A stretch of DNA of 64,000 bases. Source: a virus. Below the pieces are notes generated by a model. It worked only from the letters and a program-made list of their open reading frames with translations. It was not told where the DNA came from and did not search any database. Below, in pieces: positions 42,321 to 49,422 of this stretch (position 1 is the stretch's first letter; each line of letters starts with the position of its first letter). The position numbers and the translations under genes are program-made. The stretch lies in the IMG/VR virus record IMGVR_UViG_3300036884_000495, positions 53,625-117,624 of that record; one strand, given 5' to 3'.

Positions 42321-45300
42321 ATGGCACAGGGATTTCGTAAGCGCGCAGATGCTATCGGCTCTGGAACACCAGACGCCAGTACCGCACCTGCGCGCATGGC
42401 GCCTGTGCCCCAGCCCGCTGTGGAGAACAAGCCCGCTCCGGGACTAAAAGGACCGACCGGGCTTGGCGGGCGCACCACTTACTCGCGCGTGAACACAGGG
42501 CTACCCCCGACATCCGATATGGGTGCATCCGCGATGAAGTCTGAAGCGCCTCGAGGACTTGAATTTTTACCTAAGACTGCCGCACAGGAGATTATTATGA
42601 AGACGACCAGTGGACGACCGTCACTGCAAGACTTGGTCAAGACCGCGATGGCGGGTGCAGTGGGCCGCGTCGATGTTAGCCTCGAAGCCGCACGGCAGAT
42701 CGCCAATGGCGGTGGAGCGCCGCCTACTCAAACCAAGACGGCCAGCGTGAAGGCCGCAGCGTCGATTCCGACGGGCTCTGTGACGAAGCTTGCCTCCGCG
42801 CTCGACTACGTGGCACGCCAGATGAACCCGAAGCTTGCTGCCATTGAACTCAGTGGCGGTTCGGAGTCTGGCGTCGGCCCTGGTGAAGGCCCCGGCGCGC
42901 TCGAAGTGATGGAATCCAACGTGGGTGGCGAGAACATCGACGCCGGCGAGGGTGGCAGGGCGCGCGAACAACCGCCGCTCAATCCCGCACAACAGAAAGA
43001 TCCCACGCGTCCCTCCGACCCCGGCACCGGGATGGAGACGAACGACGCCATGGAGCACCCCGAACAACCGGTGGAGCCCATTAGCAATGAGAAGACTACG
43101 CTGACAACCGAGGGGCAGAAGGCCGCCTCGGTGCACGCAAACAACTTGATCACACTCGGTCTCGCCAAGATCGCATACGATGCGCACGGCAGGCCCCGTC
43201 TTGTGAAGACCGCCCTGGAGCTTCCGGGTACCACACGCTTCGCAGACTTCCCGAACCACCTTGACGTGCGCGGCATCGCGGAAGGTCTTGGTGGTGCGGC
43301 CGTTGGTGGTGCTGGCGGTGCGGCTCTCGGACATGCACTTGGTGGCGACCTTGCGGGCGGTGCAATCGGTGGTGGTGTCGGCGGTCTCGCCGGCGGCGCC
43401 CTCGGGCAACTTGCACTCAATCGCTACACCGGCGGACATGGGGCGGCTGTGGGTGGACTAGCGGGCGGTCTCGCGGGCGGTCTGGGTGGCGCAGGTATCG
43501 GACGCCTGGTGCGCGGGCAGCCGCAACCCAAAGAAGCTTCCTTTCGGAAGACCTCAGCACCCGTGCAGCTGCCGCTGGACACCGGGCATCTGGCATTGGA
43601 TACGCGTGGCCTTGGTGAAGGTCTTGGTGGTGCGGCCGTTGGTGGTGCTGGCGGTGCGGCTCTCGGACATGCACTTGGTGGCGACCTTGCGGGTGGTGCA
43701 ATTGGCGGTGGTGTTGGCGGTCTTGCCGGCGGCGCCCTCGGGCAACTTGCACTCAATCGCTACACCGGTGGACACGGAGCGGCCGCAGGTGGCGCGCTCG
43801 GTGGTCTCGCAGGTGGTCTCGGTGGTGCAGGTATCGGTCGCTTGGTGCGCGGACAACCGCAACCCAAAGAAGCCTCTCTTAGGAAGACGGCTGGCGCACA
43901 TAAGCAGGCGGACTTTGCGGGTACTGCGGGCAACGTCGCAAACACTGCTGGCGGTGCTGCACTGGGTACAGCCACAGGCGCGCTGAAAGGTACTGCTGTT
44001 GGGGGCCTAGCGGGCGGCCTCGGTGGTACATACTTGGGTTCGCGTATTGGCGGCAAAACCATGACAGGTAAAGTTATCGGCGGCATTGCCGGTGGCTTGC
44101 TTGGCACTGCTGCTGGCGGCGCTGTTGGTGCTGGTGTCGGCGGTGTCTCCGGCGGCCTTGCGGGGGGCCGTAAAGGTCTCATTCAGCAACAACCCAAGAT
44201 GGCATCCGTCAAACGCGCAGGGGAACACTCTGATGTGGAGACGCACTTGGGTCGTGCAGGCGGCCTTGCAGGCGGCCTTGCAGGCGGCGCGGGCGGCTGG
44301 CATGGCGGCGAACAACTGGCGAACGCAGTTGGTGTCAATAATCATAACGTAAAATCTATCGCTGCCGGTGCGGGTATGGCGGTGGGCGCGCTCGGTGGTT
44401 ACCACGCAGGCAAACATCTCGGGGGCCTTGCTGGCAAAGTCGTGGACAAGGGCATCACGGAGGGGCACAAGTCCCTCGATAAGAAAGAAGCCTCGGCGCG
44501 TATCAAGCAGGCAGCTGCTTTGATGGCGAAGATTGCTTTCGACGATGCACTACAAGATCAGGCTGCGCGCCACGCTGTGGTGCAAGGTGGCACAGGGTTG
44601 GGCGCGCTTGGTGGCGCGCTAATGGGCGGCCATCAAGGGATTGCCGAAGGCCCTGGCGGATACGCTCTGGGGGGCCTTGGCGGATACGCTCTGGGGGGCC
44701 TTGGCGGTGCCGGTATGATTGGCGGCTTGACTGGTTTGGGTGAGGGTGGTCTTGGCGGTGCAGCCCGCGGTGCAGGCGGCGCTATGGTTGGCGCAGGCCT
44801 TGGGAGCGCTACGGGTTTCTTGGGTGGTGGCGCAGTCGGCGGCGTTGCTGGTGGCCTTCTGGGTGCGGGCATCGGCGGCGTGCACGGTGCCATCACGCAG
44901 CGGTCGCTAGCGGGAGCCGGACAAGGCGCCTTAGCCGGCGCGGGTACAGGTGCTCTTCTTGGCGGTACAGCGGGCGCCAGCCTGGGTATGGGCGCCGGCA
45001 TGATGGAGGGCGCTGGAACAGGGTACGACATAGCACAACACTCGCAGCGCCTGATGGATCGCTCTGGTGCAGACCTGGATGCACGTGAAGCTGCTGAAGC
45101 GGCGAAGCAGGCGTCTGCTTACGCCCGCAACTTGGCGGCACTTGGTCTGTCGAAGCAGGCAGAAGATGCCATCAACCCCGCGCAGATTTCAGCCGGGCGT
45201 ATCACAGACATCGGACCCAACCCTCCTGACGGAGCGACAGAGAGCGGCGAGGGACAACCCTCGGAACCGAGCGACGTCACTTCGCAGAAGCGCTTGATTG

Positions 45301-45638
45301 ACTCCAACCAAGCAGCGATCAACTACACCCGCCGTGAGGCAAAGGCAGATCCGAAACGAGATCTTGGACAGGTTCTCAATGAGCCGGCCCTTTCGTCGAG
45401 CACGGATAGCACGCTTCGCTCCGTCCTTGAGCACACGGAGTCTGCCGGTGCGAAGATCGCCAGTGCAAGCCTCACCAAGGTGGCCGCGGCGCGCGCCATC
45501 CTGAACAAGTTGGCACAGGCACAACCCACAAAGGTGGCCGCCGGTGGCAAGAAAAAGAAGTTGTCCATGATGGGCGGGGGTGGGGCACCCAACAACCCCC
45601 AAGCAGCATCGGGTTTCAACGCAGCAAGCAGGATGTAG
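42321..45638 (+). CDS. Giant glycine-zipper virion protein, 1105 aa
   Basis: An 1105-residue protein dominated by Gly/Ala zipper segments (GGAAVGGAGGAALGHALGGD, GAGVGGVSGGLAGG, GGYALGGLGGYALGGLGGAG) separated by K-x-A motifs (LPKTAAQ, LVKTAMAG, QTKTASVKAAAS, VTKLASALD, LVKTALELPG, LRKTAGAHKQ, MAKIAFDD, LSKQAED, AKIASASLTKVAAARAI), the densest set in the window. The zipper blocks could be membrane-inserting helices; motif sites between them would let a protease release separate peptides. The C-terminus is Lys/Gly-rich (KVAAGGKKKKLSMMGGGGAP). It lies between scaffold-like and capsid genes, so it may be an internal head protein injected with DNA. Role inferred. Confidence 0.78.
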   Translation: MAQGFRKRADAIGSGTPDASTAPARMAPVPQPAVENKPAPGLKGPTGLGGRTTYSRVNTGLPPTSDMGASAMKSEAPRGLEFLPKTAAQEIIMKTTSGRPSLQDLVKTAMAGAVGRVDVSLEAARQIANGGGAPPTQTKTASVKAAASIPTGSVTKLASALDYVARQMNPKLAAIELSGGSESGVGPGEGPGALEVMESNVGGENIDAGEGGRAREQPPLNPAQQKDPTRPSDPGTGMETNDAMEHPEQPVEPISNEKTTLTTEGQKAASVHANNLITLGLAKIAYDAHGRPRLVKTALELPGTTRFADFPNHLDVRGIAEGLGGAAVGGAGGAALGHALGGDLAGGAIGGGVGGLAGGALGQLALNRYTGGHGAAVGGLAGGLAGGLGGAGIGRLVRGQPQPKEASFRKTSAPVQLPLDTGHLALDTRGLGEGLGGAAVGGAGGAALGHALGGDLAGGAIGGGVGGLAGGALGQLALNRYTGGHGAAAGGALGGLAGGLGGAGIGRLVRGQPQPKEASLRKTAGAHKQADFAGTAGNVANTAGGAALGTATGALKGTAVGGLAGGLGGTYLGSRIGGKTMTGKVIGGIAGGLLGTAAGGAVGAGVGGVSGGLAGGRKGLIQQQPKMASVKRAGEHSDVETHLGRAGGLAGGLAGGAGGWHGGEQLANAVGVNNHNVKSIAAGAGMAVGALGGYHAGKHLGGLAGKVVDKGITEGHKSLDKKEASARIKQAAALMAKIAFDDALQDQAARHAVVQGGTGLGALGGALMGGHQGIAEGPGGYALGGLGGYALGGLGGAGMIGGLTGLGEGGLGGAARGAGGAMVGAGLGSATGFLGGGAVGGVAGGLLGAGIGGVHGAITQRSLAGAGQGALAGAGTGALLGGTAGASLGMGAGMMEGAGTGYDIAQHSQRLMDRSGADLDAREAAEAAKQASAYARNLAALGLSKQAEDAINPAQISAGRITDIGPNPPDGATESGEGQPSEPSDVTSQKRLIDSNQAAINYTRREAKADPKRDLGQVLNEPALSSSTDSTLRSVLEHTESAGAKIASASLTKVAAARAILNKLAQAQPTKVAAGGKKKKLSMMGGGGAPNNPQAASGFNAASRM
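43281..43886 (+). repeat. Direct repeat of ~270 bp (336-bp period) in the glycine-zipper gene
   Basis: Bases 43281-43550 are repeated, with scattered silent and conservative changes, at 43617-43886. Both copies encode a GLGGAAVGGAGGAALGHALG block followed by ALNRYTGGHGAA and LVRGQPQPKEAS. The spacing is exactly 336 bases (112 codons). Internal gene duplication explains the second zipper. Confidence 0.93.
44655..44702 (+). repeat. Two perfect 24-bp tandem repeats (GGYALGGL)
   Basis: The 24-base unit starting GGCGGATACGCTCTGGGGGG occurs at 44655 and 44679 without change, encoding GGYALGGL twice in the glycine-zipper protein. Confidence 0.95.
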
Positions 45639-45646
45639 GAGGCGAC

Positions 45647-46033
45647 ATGGCACAGAAACTAGATCAAACCAAGGTCGCTCAAGTGCTCCGCGATGGGGCG
45701 ATCGCCCTTACCAAGGTGGCGGCTGAGCGTGATGCATACGCAGTAGCCAACGAGAAGTTGGCCGCTGAAAACAACACACTTCGTCTCCGCATGGAGGCGG
45801 AGAAGGTGGCGATGGACATGCACGATAAGGGCATTCATTCCAGCGTCCCCTTCGAGCGGCTCGTCGAGCAACTTGAGAAGAGGGCACACGCAGACCCGCA
45901 TGGGTTTGCTGTGACTCGCGAGGCTGTCGGCCTCACGGGTCCGGACATGAGCAAGACCGCCTCGGTCGCCAGCGATGTACAAGCGCCGTCCGGCTCGGAC
46001 TTCGAGCGCTTTATCTTCGGAAACGTCGGCTAA
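45647..46033 (+). CDS. Coiled-coil head-region protein, 128 aa
   Basis: A 128-residue protein whose residues about 10-60 form a heptad-like helix (RDAYAVANEKLAAENNTLRL). K-x-A motifs appear at ALTKVAAERD and DMSKTASVASD. The C-terminal 20 residues are DVQAPSGSDFERFIFGNVG. ATG at 45647 follows GTAGGAGGCGAC, a strong ribosome-binding site. It precedes the decoration-like and capsid genes, so a minor head or scaffold role is likely. Family not recognised. Confidence 0.72.
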   Translation: MAQKLDQTKVAQVLRDGAIALTKVAAERDAYAVANEKLAAENNTLRLRMEAEKVAMDMHDKGIHSSVPFERLVEQLEKRAHADPHGFAVTREAVGLTGPDMSKTASVASDVQAPSGSDFERFIFGNVG

Positions 46034-46068
46034 CACAAGCAACAATAAGCAATAGGAGAATCTGCAAG

Positions 46069-46611
46069 ATGACTACGCTACGTGAGAACTTCAAGCCGGT
46101 GACCGATGTCATTCCGACAATCCGCCGCGACTTCCCCCTCTTCGATCCGTCGCTCGCCGACCCGATGAACGCGCATTCCCTCCTCGATGGGGAGTGGATG
46201 ACGCTGGATGCGGGTACCGGTAAGCTGATTCGCTCGGCAGACGTCGCCAGCGTCGGCAACTCTGCGGGCAACAACTTCTCGTGGCCTCTGTGGGCAGAGA
46301 ACGGCCGCTACGACATTCAAGCGATGTCCGATCGCAAGTGTCCGATCATTTGGTTGAACCAATGGGAGTTCGAGACCCGCATCTACGACGCGGCGGCGAC
46401 CATCGGCAGCGGCGCGGCGATCAGTGCGCGCTTCCAAGGCGTGAAGGTTGCCAGCATCTCGCTCGGTGGCGTTTACGGTGTGCGTACCCTCAGCGGCCTT
46501 GTGGGCGCCGGCGCTGCCGGAGCCGACGCAGACCAAATCGTCGCACGTGTGACCCGCCTCCCCGCAGAAAACAGCGGCTGGCTCCGCATCCGCGGTGGGA
46601 TGCTTTACTAA
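46069..46611 (+). CDS. Capsid decoration-like protein, 180 aa (tentative)
   Basis: A 180-residue beta-rich protein with Gly-rich loops (SLLDGEWMTLDAGTGKLIRS, ASISLGGVYGVRTLSGLVGA). Such composition and the position immediately upstream of the major capsid gene are typical of head decoration or stabilisation proteins, though no signature proves it. It lacks KTA motifs. ATG at 46069 follows AATAGGAGAATCTGCAAG. The 36-45 base spacers on each side contain strong ribosome-binding sites, suggesting high expression. Confidence 0.6.
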   Translation: MTTLRENFKPVTDVIPTIRRDFPLFDPSLADPMNAHSLLDGEWMTLDAGTGKLIRSADVASVGNSAGNNFSWPLWAENGRYDIQAMSDRKCPIIWLNQWEFETRIYDAAATIGSGAAISARFQGVKVASISLGGVYGVRTLSGLVGAGAAGADADQIVARVTRLPAENSGWLRIRGGMLY

Positions 46612-46656
46612 GCCCCCGCGTAACAGCAACTCAAAAGGATTAAGGAGACTACTAAA

Positions 46657-47778
46657 ATGTCATCGGCCCGTACTGTCAATGATCTGTTCAATACACGCCT
46701 GGGTGAGCCCGGCGGCAAAGAGAAGCTAGCTGCCTACGGTGGCAGCTATGTTCGCGATCGTCTTCGCGAGGTTTCGTTCGTTCGCAAGATCCTCCCCCCG
46801 GAACAGGTCACGCGTACGGACTGCCAACGCTCCACCAAGCACGACACGCTCGTGAAGCTTGTGGACGTGGAGCCCAAGAGCCGCGCGATGGCGATCTCGT
46901 TCCGCGGCCAACCCACGGCGCGCTTCATCCGCGGTGAGCGCGCAGAGATTGCGTTCTTCACCATCTCCTCGGAAGTCTTCCAGAAGACGGAGCAAGAACT
47001 CCTCGCCTACGAAATGCCCATCACCAAGGTCATCGAAGAGAACTCGGTGAAGGACATCCAAGAGATCGAGGACCGCGAGTTCGTCATCCACATCGAGTCC
47101 GCCGTCCAGGCGCTCCAACAGGAAGCGAACGGCGGAATCATCACCACGCTCAATGCGACTGCGCTCCAGGGCTTGGCGCCTCCCATCGAGTTCTCGGTTC
47201 GTAAGGGTGAACTTGCACGCGCTTCAGCCACCAACGATGCAGTGGTTCGCCCCCTGCAACGCAAGGACCTTGTTGAAGGCTTCAAGTTGATCGACGGCAA
47301 TCGCCTCCGCTGCGAGCGCTTCCTCCTCACTGAGGTGGACTTCGACGACGTGCTGTCGTGGACCGTGGAAGACAACGGCGATCGTATCCAATCGGAAACG
47401 ACTGTCGACGGCTACAAGTACAACCTCTTGATCGGACGCCCGTACATCCGCACTGTCAAGACGGACATCCTCCGCCGTGGCAACGTGTACTTCTTCACGG
47501 CACCCGAGTACTTCGGCAAGTTCTACGTCCTGAACCAGACCAAGTTCTACATCGACAAGGTGGCGAACATGATCACGTTCCAGGCGTGGGAAGACATCGC
47601 CATGGCGGTCATCAACATCGGTTCGGTTCGTAAGATCGAACTCTACTCGGCAGACGCCTCGCCGAACAACGCGGACACGCTGCTCTCCAACTTCATCCCG
47701 ATGGCAGAAGACCAACTCGGAGCGATCAACAATCGCGTGGGTGACGGTCTGAAGTTCCCCCAGGTGAACTCGAACTAG
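46657..47778 (+). CDS. Major capsid protein
   Basis: A 373-residue protein with features of HK97-fold capsid proteins: an N-terminal arm (MSSARTVNDLFNTRLGEPGG), an extended-loop-like beta segment (AMAISFRGQPTARFIRGERA), a long spine helix (EIEDREFVIHIESAVQALQQ), and a C-terminal domain ending with VANMITFQAWEDIAMAVINI. AAGGAGACTACTAAA before the ATG is a strong ribosome-binding site, and a terminator follows, both expected for a highly expressed capsid gene. The arm contains EKLAAYGG, a K-L-A-A site where a short N-terminal cut could occur. Its order after protease, scaffold-like and decoration-like genes is standard. Confidence 0.85.
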   Translation: MSSARTVNDLFNTRLGEPGGKEKLAAYGGSYVRDRLREVSFVRKILPPEQVTRTDCQRSTKHDTLVKLVDVEPKSRAMAISFRGQPTARFIRGERAEIAFFTISSEVFQKTEQELLAYEMPITKVIEENSVKDIQEIEDREFVIHIESAVQALQQEANGGIITTLNATALQGLAPPIEFSVRKGELARASATNDAVVRPLQRKDLVEGFKLIDGNRLRCERFLLTEVDFDDVLSWTVEDNGDRIQSETTVDGYKYNLLIGRPYIRTVKTDILRRGNVYFFTAPEYFGKFYVLNQTKFYIDKVANMITFQAWEDIAMAVINIGSVRKIELYSADASPNNADTLLSNFIPMAEDQLGAINNRVGDGLKFPQVNSN

Positions 47779-47819
47779 TACTCGCCTGTGGGTGTATACC
47801 CGCGGTGTTAGCCCATGAC

Positions 47820-47859
47820 GAGGGCACCGGCGCCGGTCGTCGGTGTCCTCTTCTTGTTT
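47820..47859 (+). terminator. Terminator after the major capsid gene
   Basis: Stem GAGGGCACCG (47820-47829) pairs with CGGTGTCCTC (47841-47850) with one G-T wobble and an 11-base loop, followed by TTCTTGTTT. It lies 42 bases after the capsid stop and before the next gene, consistent with a partial or full intrinsic terminator. Confidence 0.75.
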
Positions 47860-47875
47860 GGAGTAAGCTAATCCT

Positions 47876-48400
47876 ATGGAACCTCAAAAAGTCTTCTACA
47901 TTCACAACACCACACGAGACCCCGCTACTCGTTCCCAGCGTCGTGGTCTTTGCGGCCCCGAGAGCAGCACGAAGAACCTCTTTATCGGTGGTCACCTTCG
48001 CGTAGTTCGTGGTCGGCCCTCCCCCGTCACCGAATCCTTTGTGCGCGCGAACCGCATTGACCTTGCGGACAAAGAAGCCAAGGGACTGGTTGTTGTGTAC
48101 ACGCACAACAGCAAACGCGTGAACCTTGAGACGATGGAACCGCGCCTCAACGCCCCTCCTCCCCCAGTACATTGCGAAGATGTTGTGGTGGTCGAGTCCG
48201 CGGACGACACGTCGTCGTTGATTCCAAACGACGAGATCTCCTGCGCAGACGACGCTCCTCTCAAGATTCTTGCAGAAGAAGCGCAGACAGGTGGCGAGCC
48301 GGAGGAAGTGCCGATGCCCTCTGAGGAGCCCGCTACTAACCCCGAAGTGTCGCTGCAAGAAGAACGATCGAATCCCTTTGGGAAGAAGCGACGACGGTAA
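47876..48400 (+). CDS. Hypothetical protein with acidic disordered tail, 174 aa
   Basis: A 174-residue protein. The first 90 residues may be folded (VFYIHNTTRDPATRSQRRGL, KNLFIGGHLRVVRG); the rest is acidic, Pro/Glu-rich and likely disordered (EEVPMPSEEPATNPEVSLQE), ending in a basic SNPFGKKRRR. The stop overlaps the next start by one base. Upstream GGAG is 12 bases from the ATG, a weak site. It follows the capsid terminator and begins the neck region. Family unrecognised. Confidence 0.65.
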   Translation: MEPQKVFYIHNTTRDPATRSQRRGLCGPESSTKNLFIGGHLRVVRGRPSPVTESFVRANRIDLADKEAKGLVVVYTHNSKRVNLETMEPRLNAPPPPVHCEDVVVVESADDTSSLIPNDEISCADDAPLKILAEEAQTGGEPEEVPMPSEEPATNPEVSLQEERSNPFGKKRRR

Positions 48401-48909
48401 TGGCTGCGCGGCTAGACAGCGTCCAAGCTATGAGCCCGGTCATGCAGGCATTCGTGCAGACCATTCGGCTCTTCATGCGCGATCACCCACAACTGAATCG
48501 GTTGGTGAAGGGCGAAGAGTCCAGCGATCGCATGGTGGCTTGGGCTGTTGTAGACGCCCTGTCTGACTTCAACGGAACGCCACCGCTCATTGGTACGTTC
48601 CGTCTTGAAGACCTCATTATGCGGAACCAGCAAGCGCTCCTCACGCGCATGGTGACCTGCTCCCTACTTGAGTCCGTGGGCCTTCTTCAAACACGCAACC
48701 ACATCAACTACTCCAACGGCGGCATCAACGTCGGCGTGAACGACAAGACACCCCTCATCATGAACTGGCTCCAGTACTTCAAAGGTACAACTGAGCAGAT
48801 GAAGTTGCGGGTCAAGACATCGTTCAACATCGAGCAGATTCTTGGGCCGACCAATCAAGGCGTTCACAGCGAGCTCTTTGCGATAAATTGTTCCTACCTA
48901 AGCTACTAG
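48400..48909 (+). CDS. Neck/head-completion-type protein, 169 aa (tentative)
   Basis: A 169-residue protein with a helical N-terminal half (AFVQTIRLFMRDHPQLNRLV, RMVAWAVVDALSDFNGTPPL) and a more extended C-terminus (IMNWLQYFKGTTEQMKLRVK). No KTA motif. Its position between capsid and tail genes suggests head completion or neck function; no signature identifies it further. Confidence 0.65.
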   Translation: MAARLDSVQAMSPVMQAFVQTIRLFMRDHPQLNRLVKGEESSDRMVAWAVVDALSDFNGTPPLIGTFRLEDLIMRNQQALLTRMVTCSLLESVGLLQTRNHINYSNGGINVGVNDKTPLIMNWLQYFKGTTEQMKLRVKTSFNIEQILGPTNQGVHSELFAINCSYLSY

Positions 48910-48918
48910 GAGTTTCTC

Positions 48919-49398
48919 ATGTTGAAGTTTCTTGAGTTCGACGTCATCAAGGACATGGAGTGCACCCTACAGGGTGGCATCTGGGGTGGCAGAAACATAG
49001 CTAGCCAGAACAAGGGCCGCATTCCAGGGCTGGATGGGAAGACGCTTATTTTTACGGTGCCTAGCTTGACCATCACCTTTTCAGATACAGTTGGCGAGGG
49101 GCTGACTCCGCAAGAGATTGTAATGCAGATCGTGACCGCGGATCACTCCATCGTCCCCTTCTGGCGCGATCAAAACCTGCACATGGTACGCGCTGCCTGG
49201 GAGGGTGCGGGGATTACGTTGTCGTGGTCAGGGACGGCAAACCCTATCTTCGGATTTAGCTCCGCAACCGAGACCGCGGGCACGTATTACAACGGACCTA
49301 GTGGCGAACTGCCGCGCGTGTTGGAGACCAACAATAAGAGTCGGTTGGACGGCTACTACGCGCTGGTTGAGATAGCAAACCCGGCGCGGCCCCGATAA
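48919..49398 (+). CDS. Protein carrying a sheath-type beta module, 159 aa
   Basis: A 159-residue protein. Residues about 40-115 (LIFTVPSLTITFSDTVGEGL, TPQEIVMQIVTA, then GITLSWSGTANPIFGFSS) closely parallel a segment of the tail sheath (DITLAFSDPAGSGLTPATVV, EQIN, then LATTFGIG), with the same order of strand, S-D-x-x-G-x-GLTP turn, helix and terminal FG. It therefore seems to be a stand-alone copy of a module that occurs three times in the sheath. ATG at 48919 follows TAGGAGTTTCTC. Likely a neck or tail structural protein. Confidence 0.72.
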   Translation: MLKFLEFDVIKDMECTLQGGIWGGRNIASQNKGRIPGLDGKTLIFTVPSLTITFSDTVGEGLTPQEIVMQIVTADHSIVPFWRDQNLHMVRAAWEGAGITLSWSGTANPIFGFSSATETAGTYYNGPSGELPRVLETNNKSRLDGYYALVEIANPARPR

Positions 49399-49422
49399 CA
49401 CCAGACAGCGGAGAAGTTTGAT

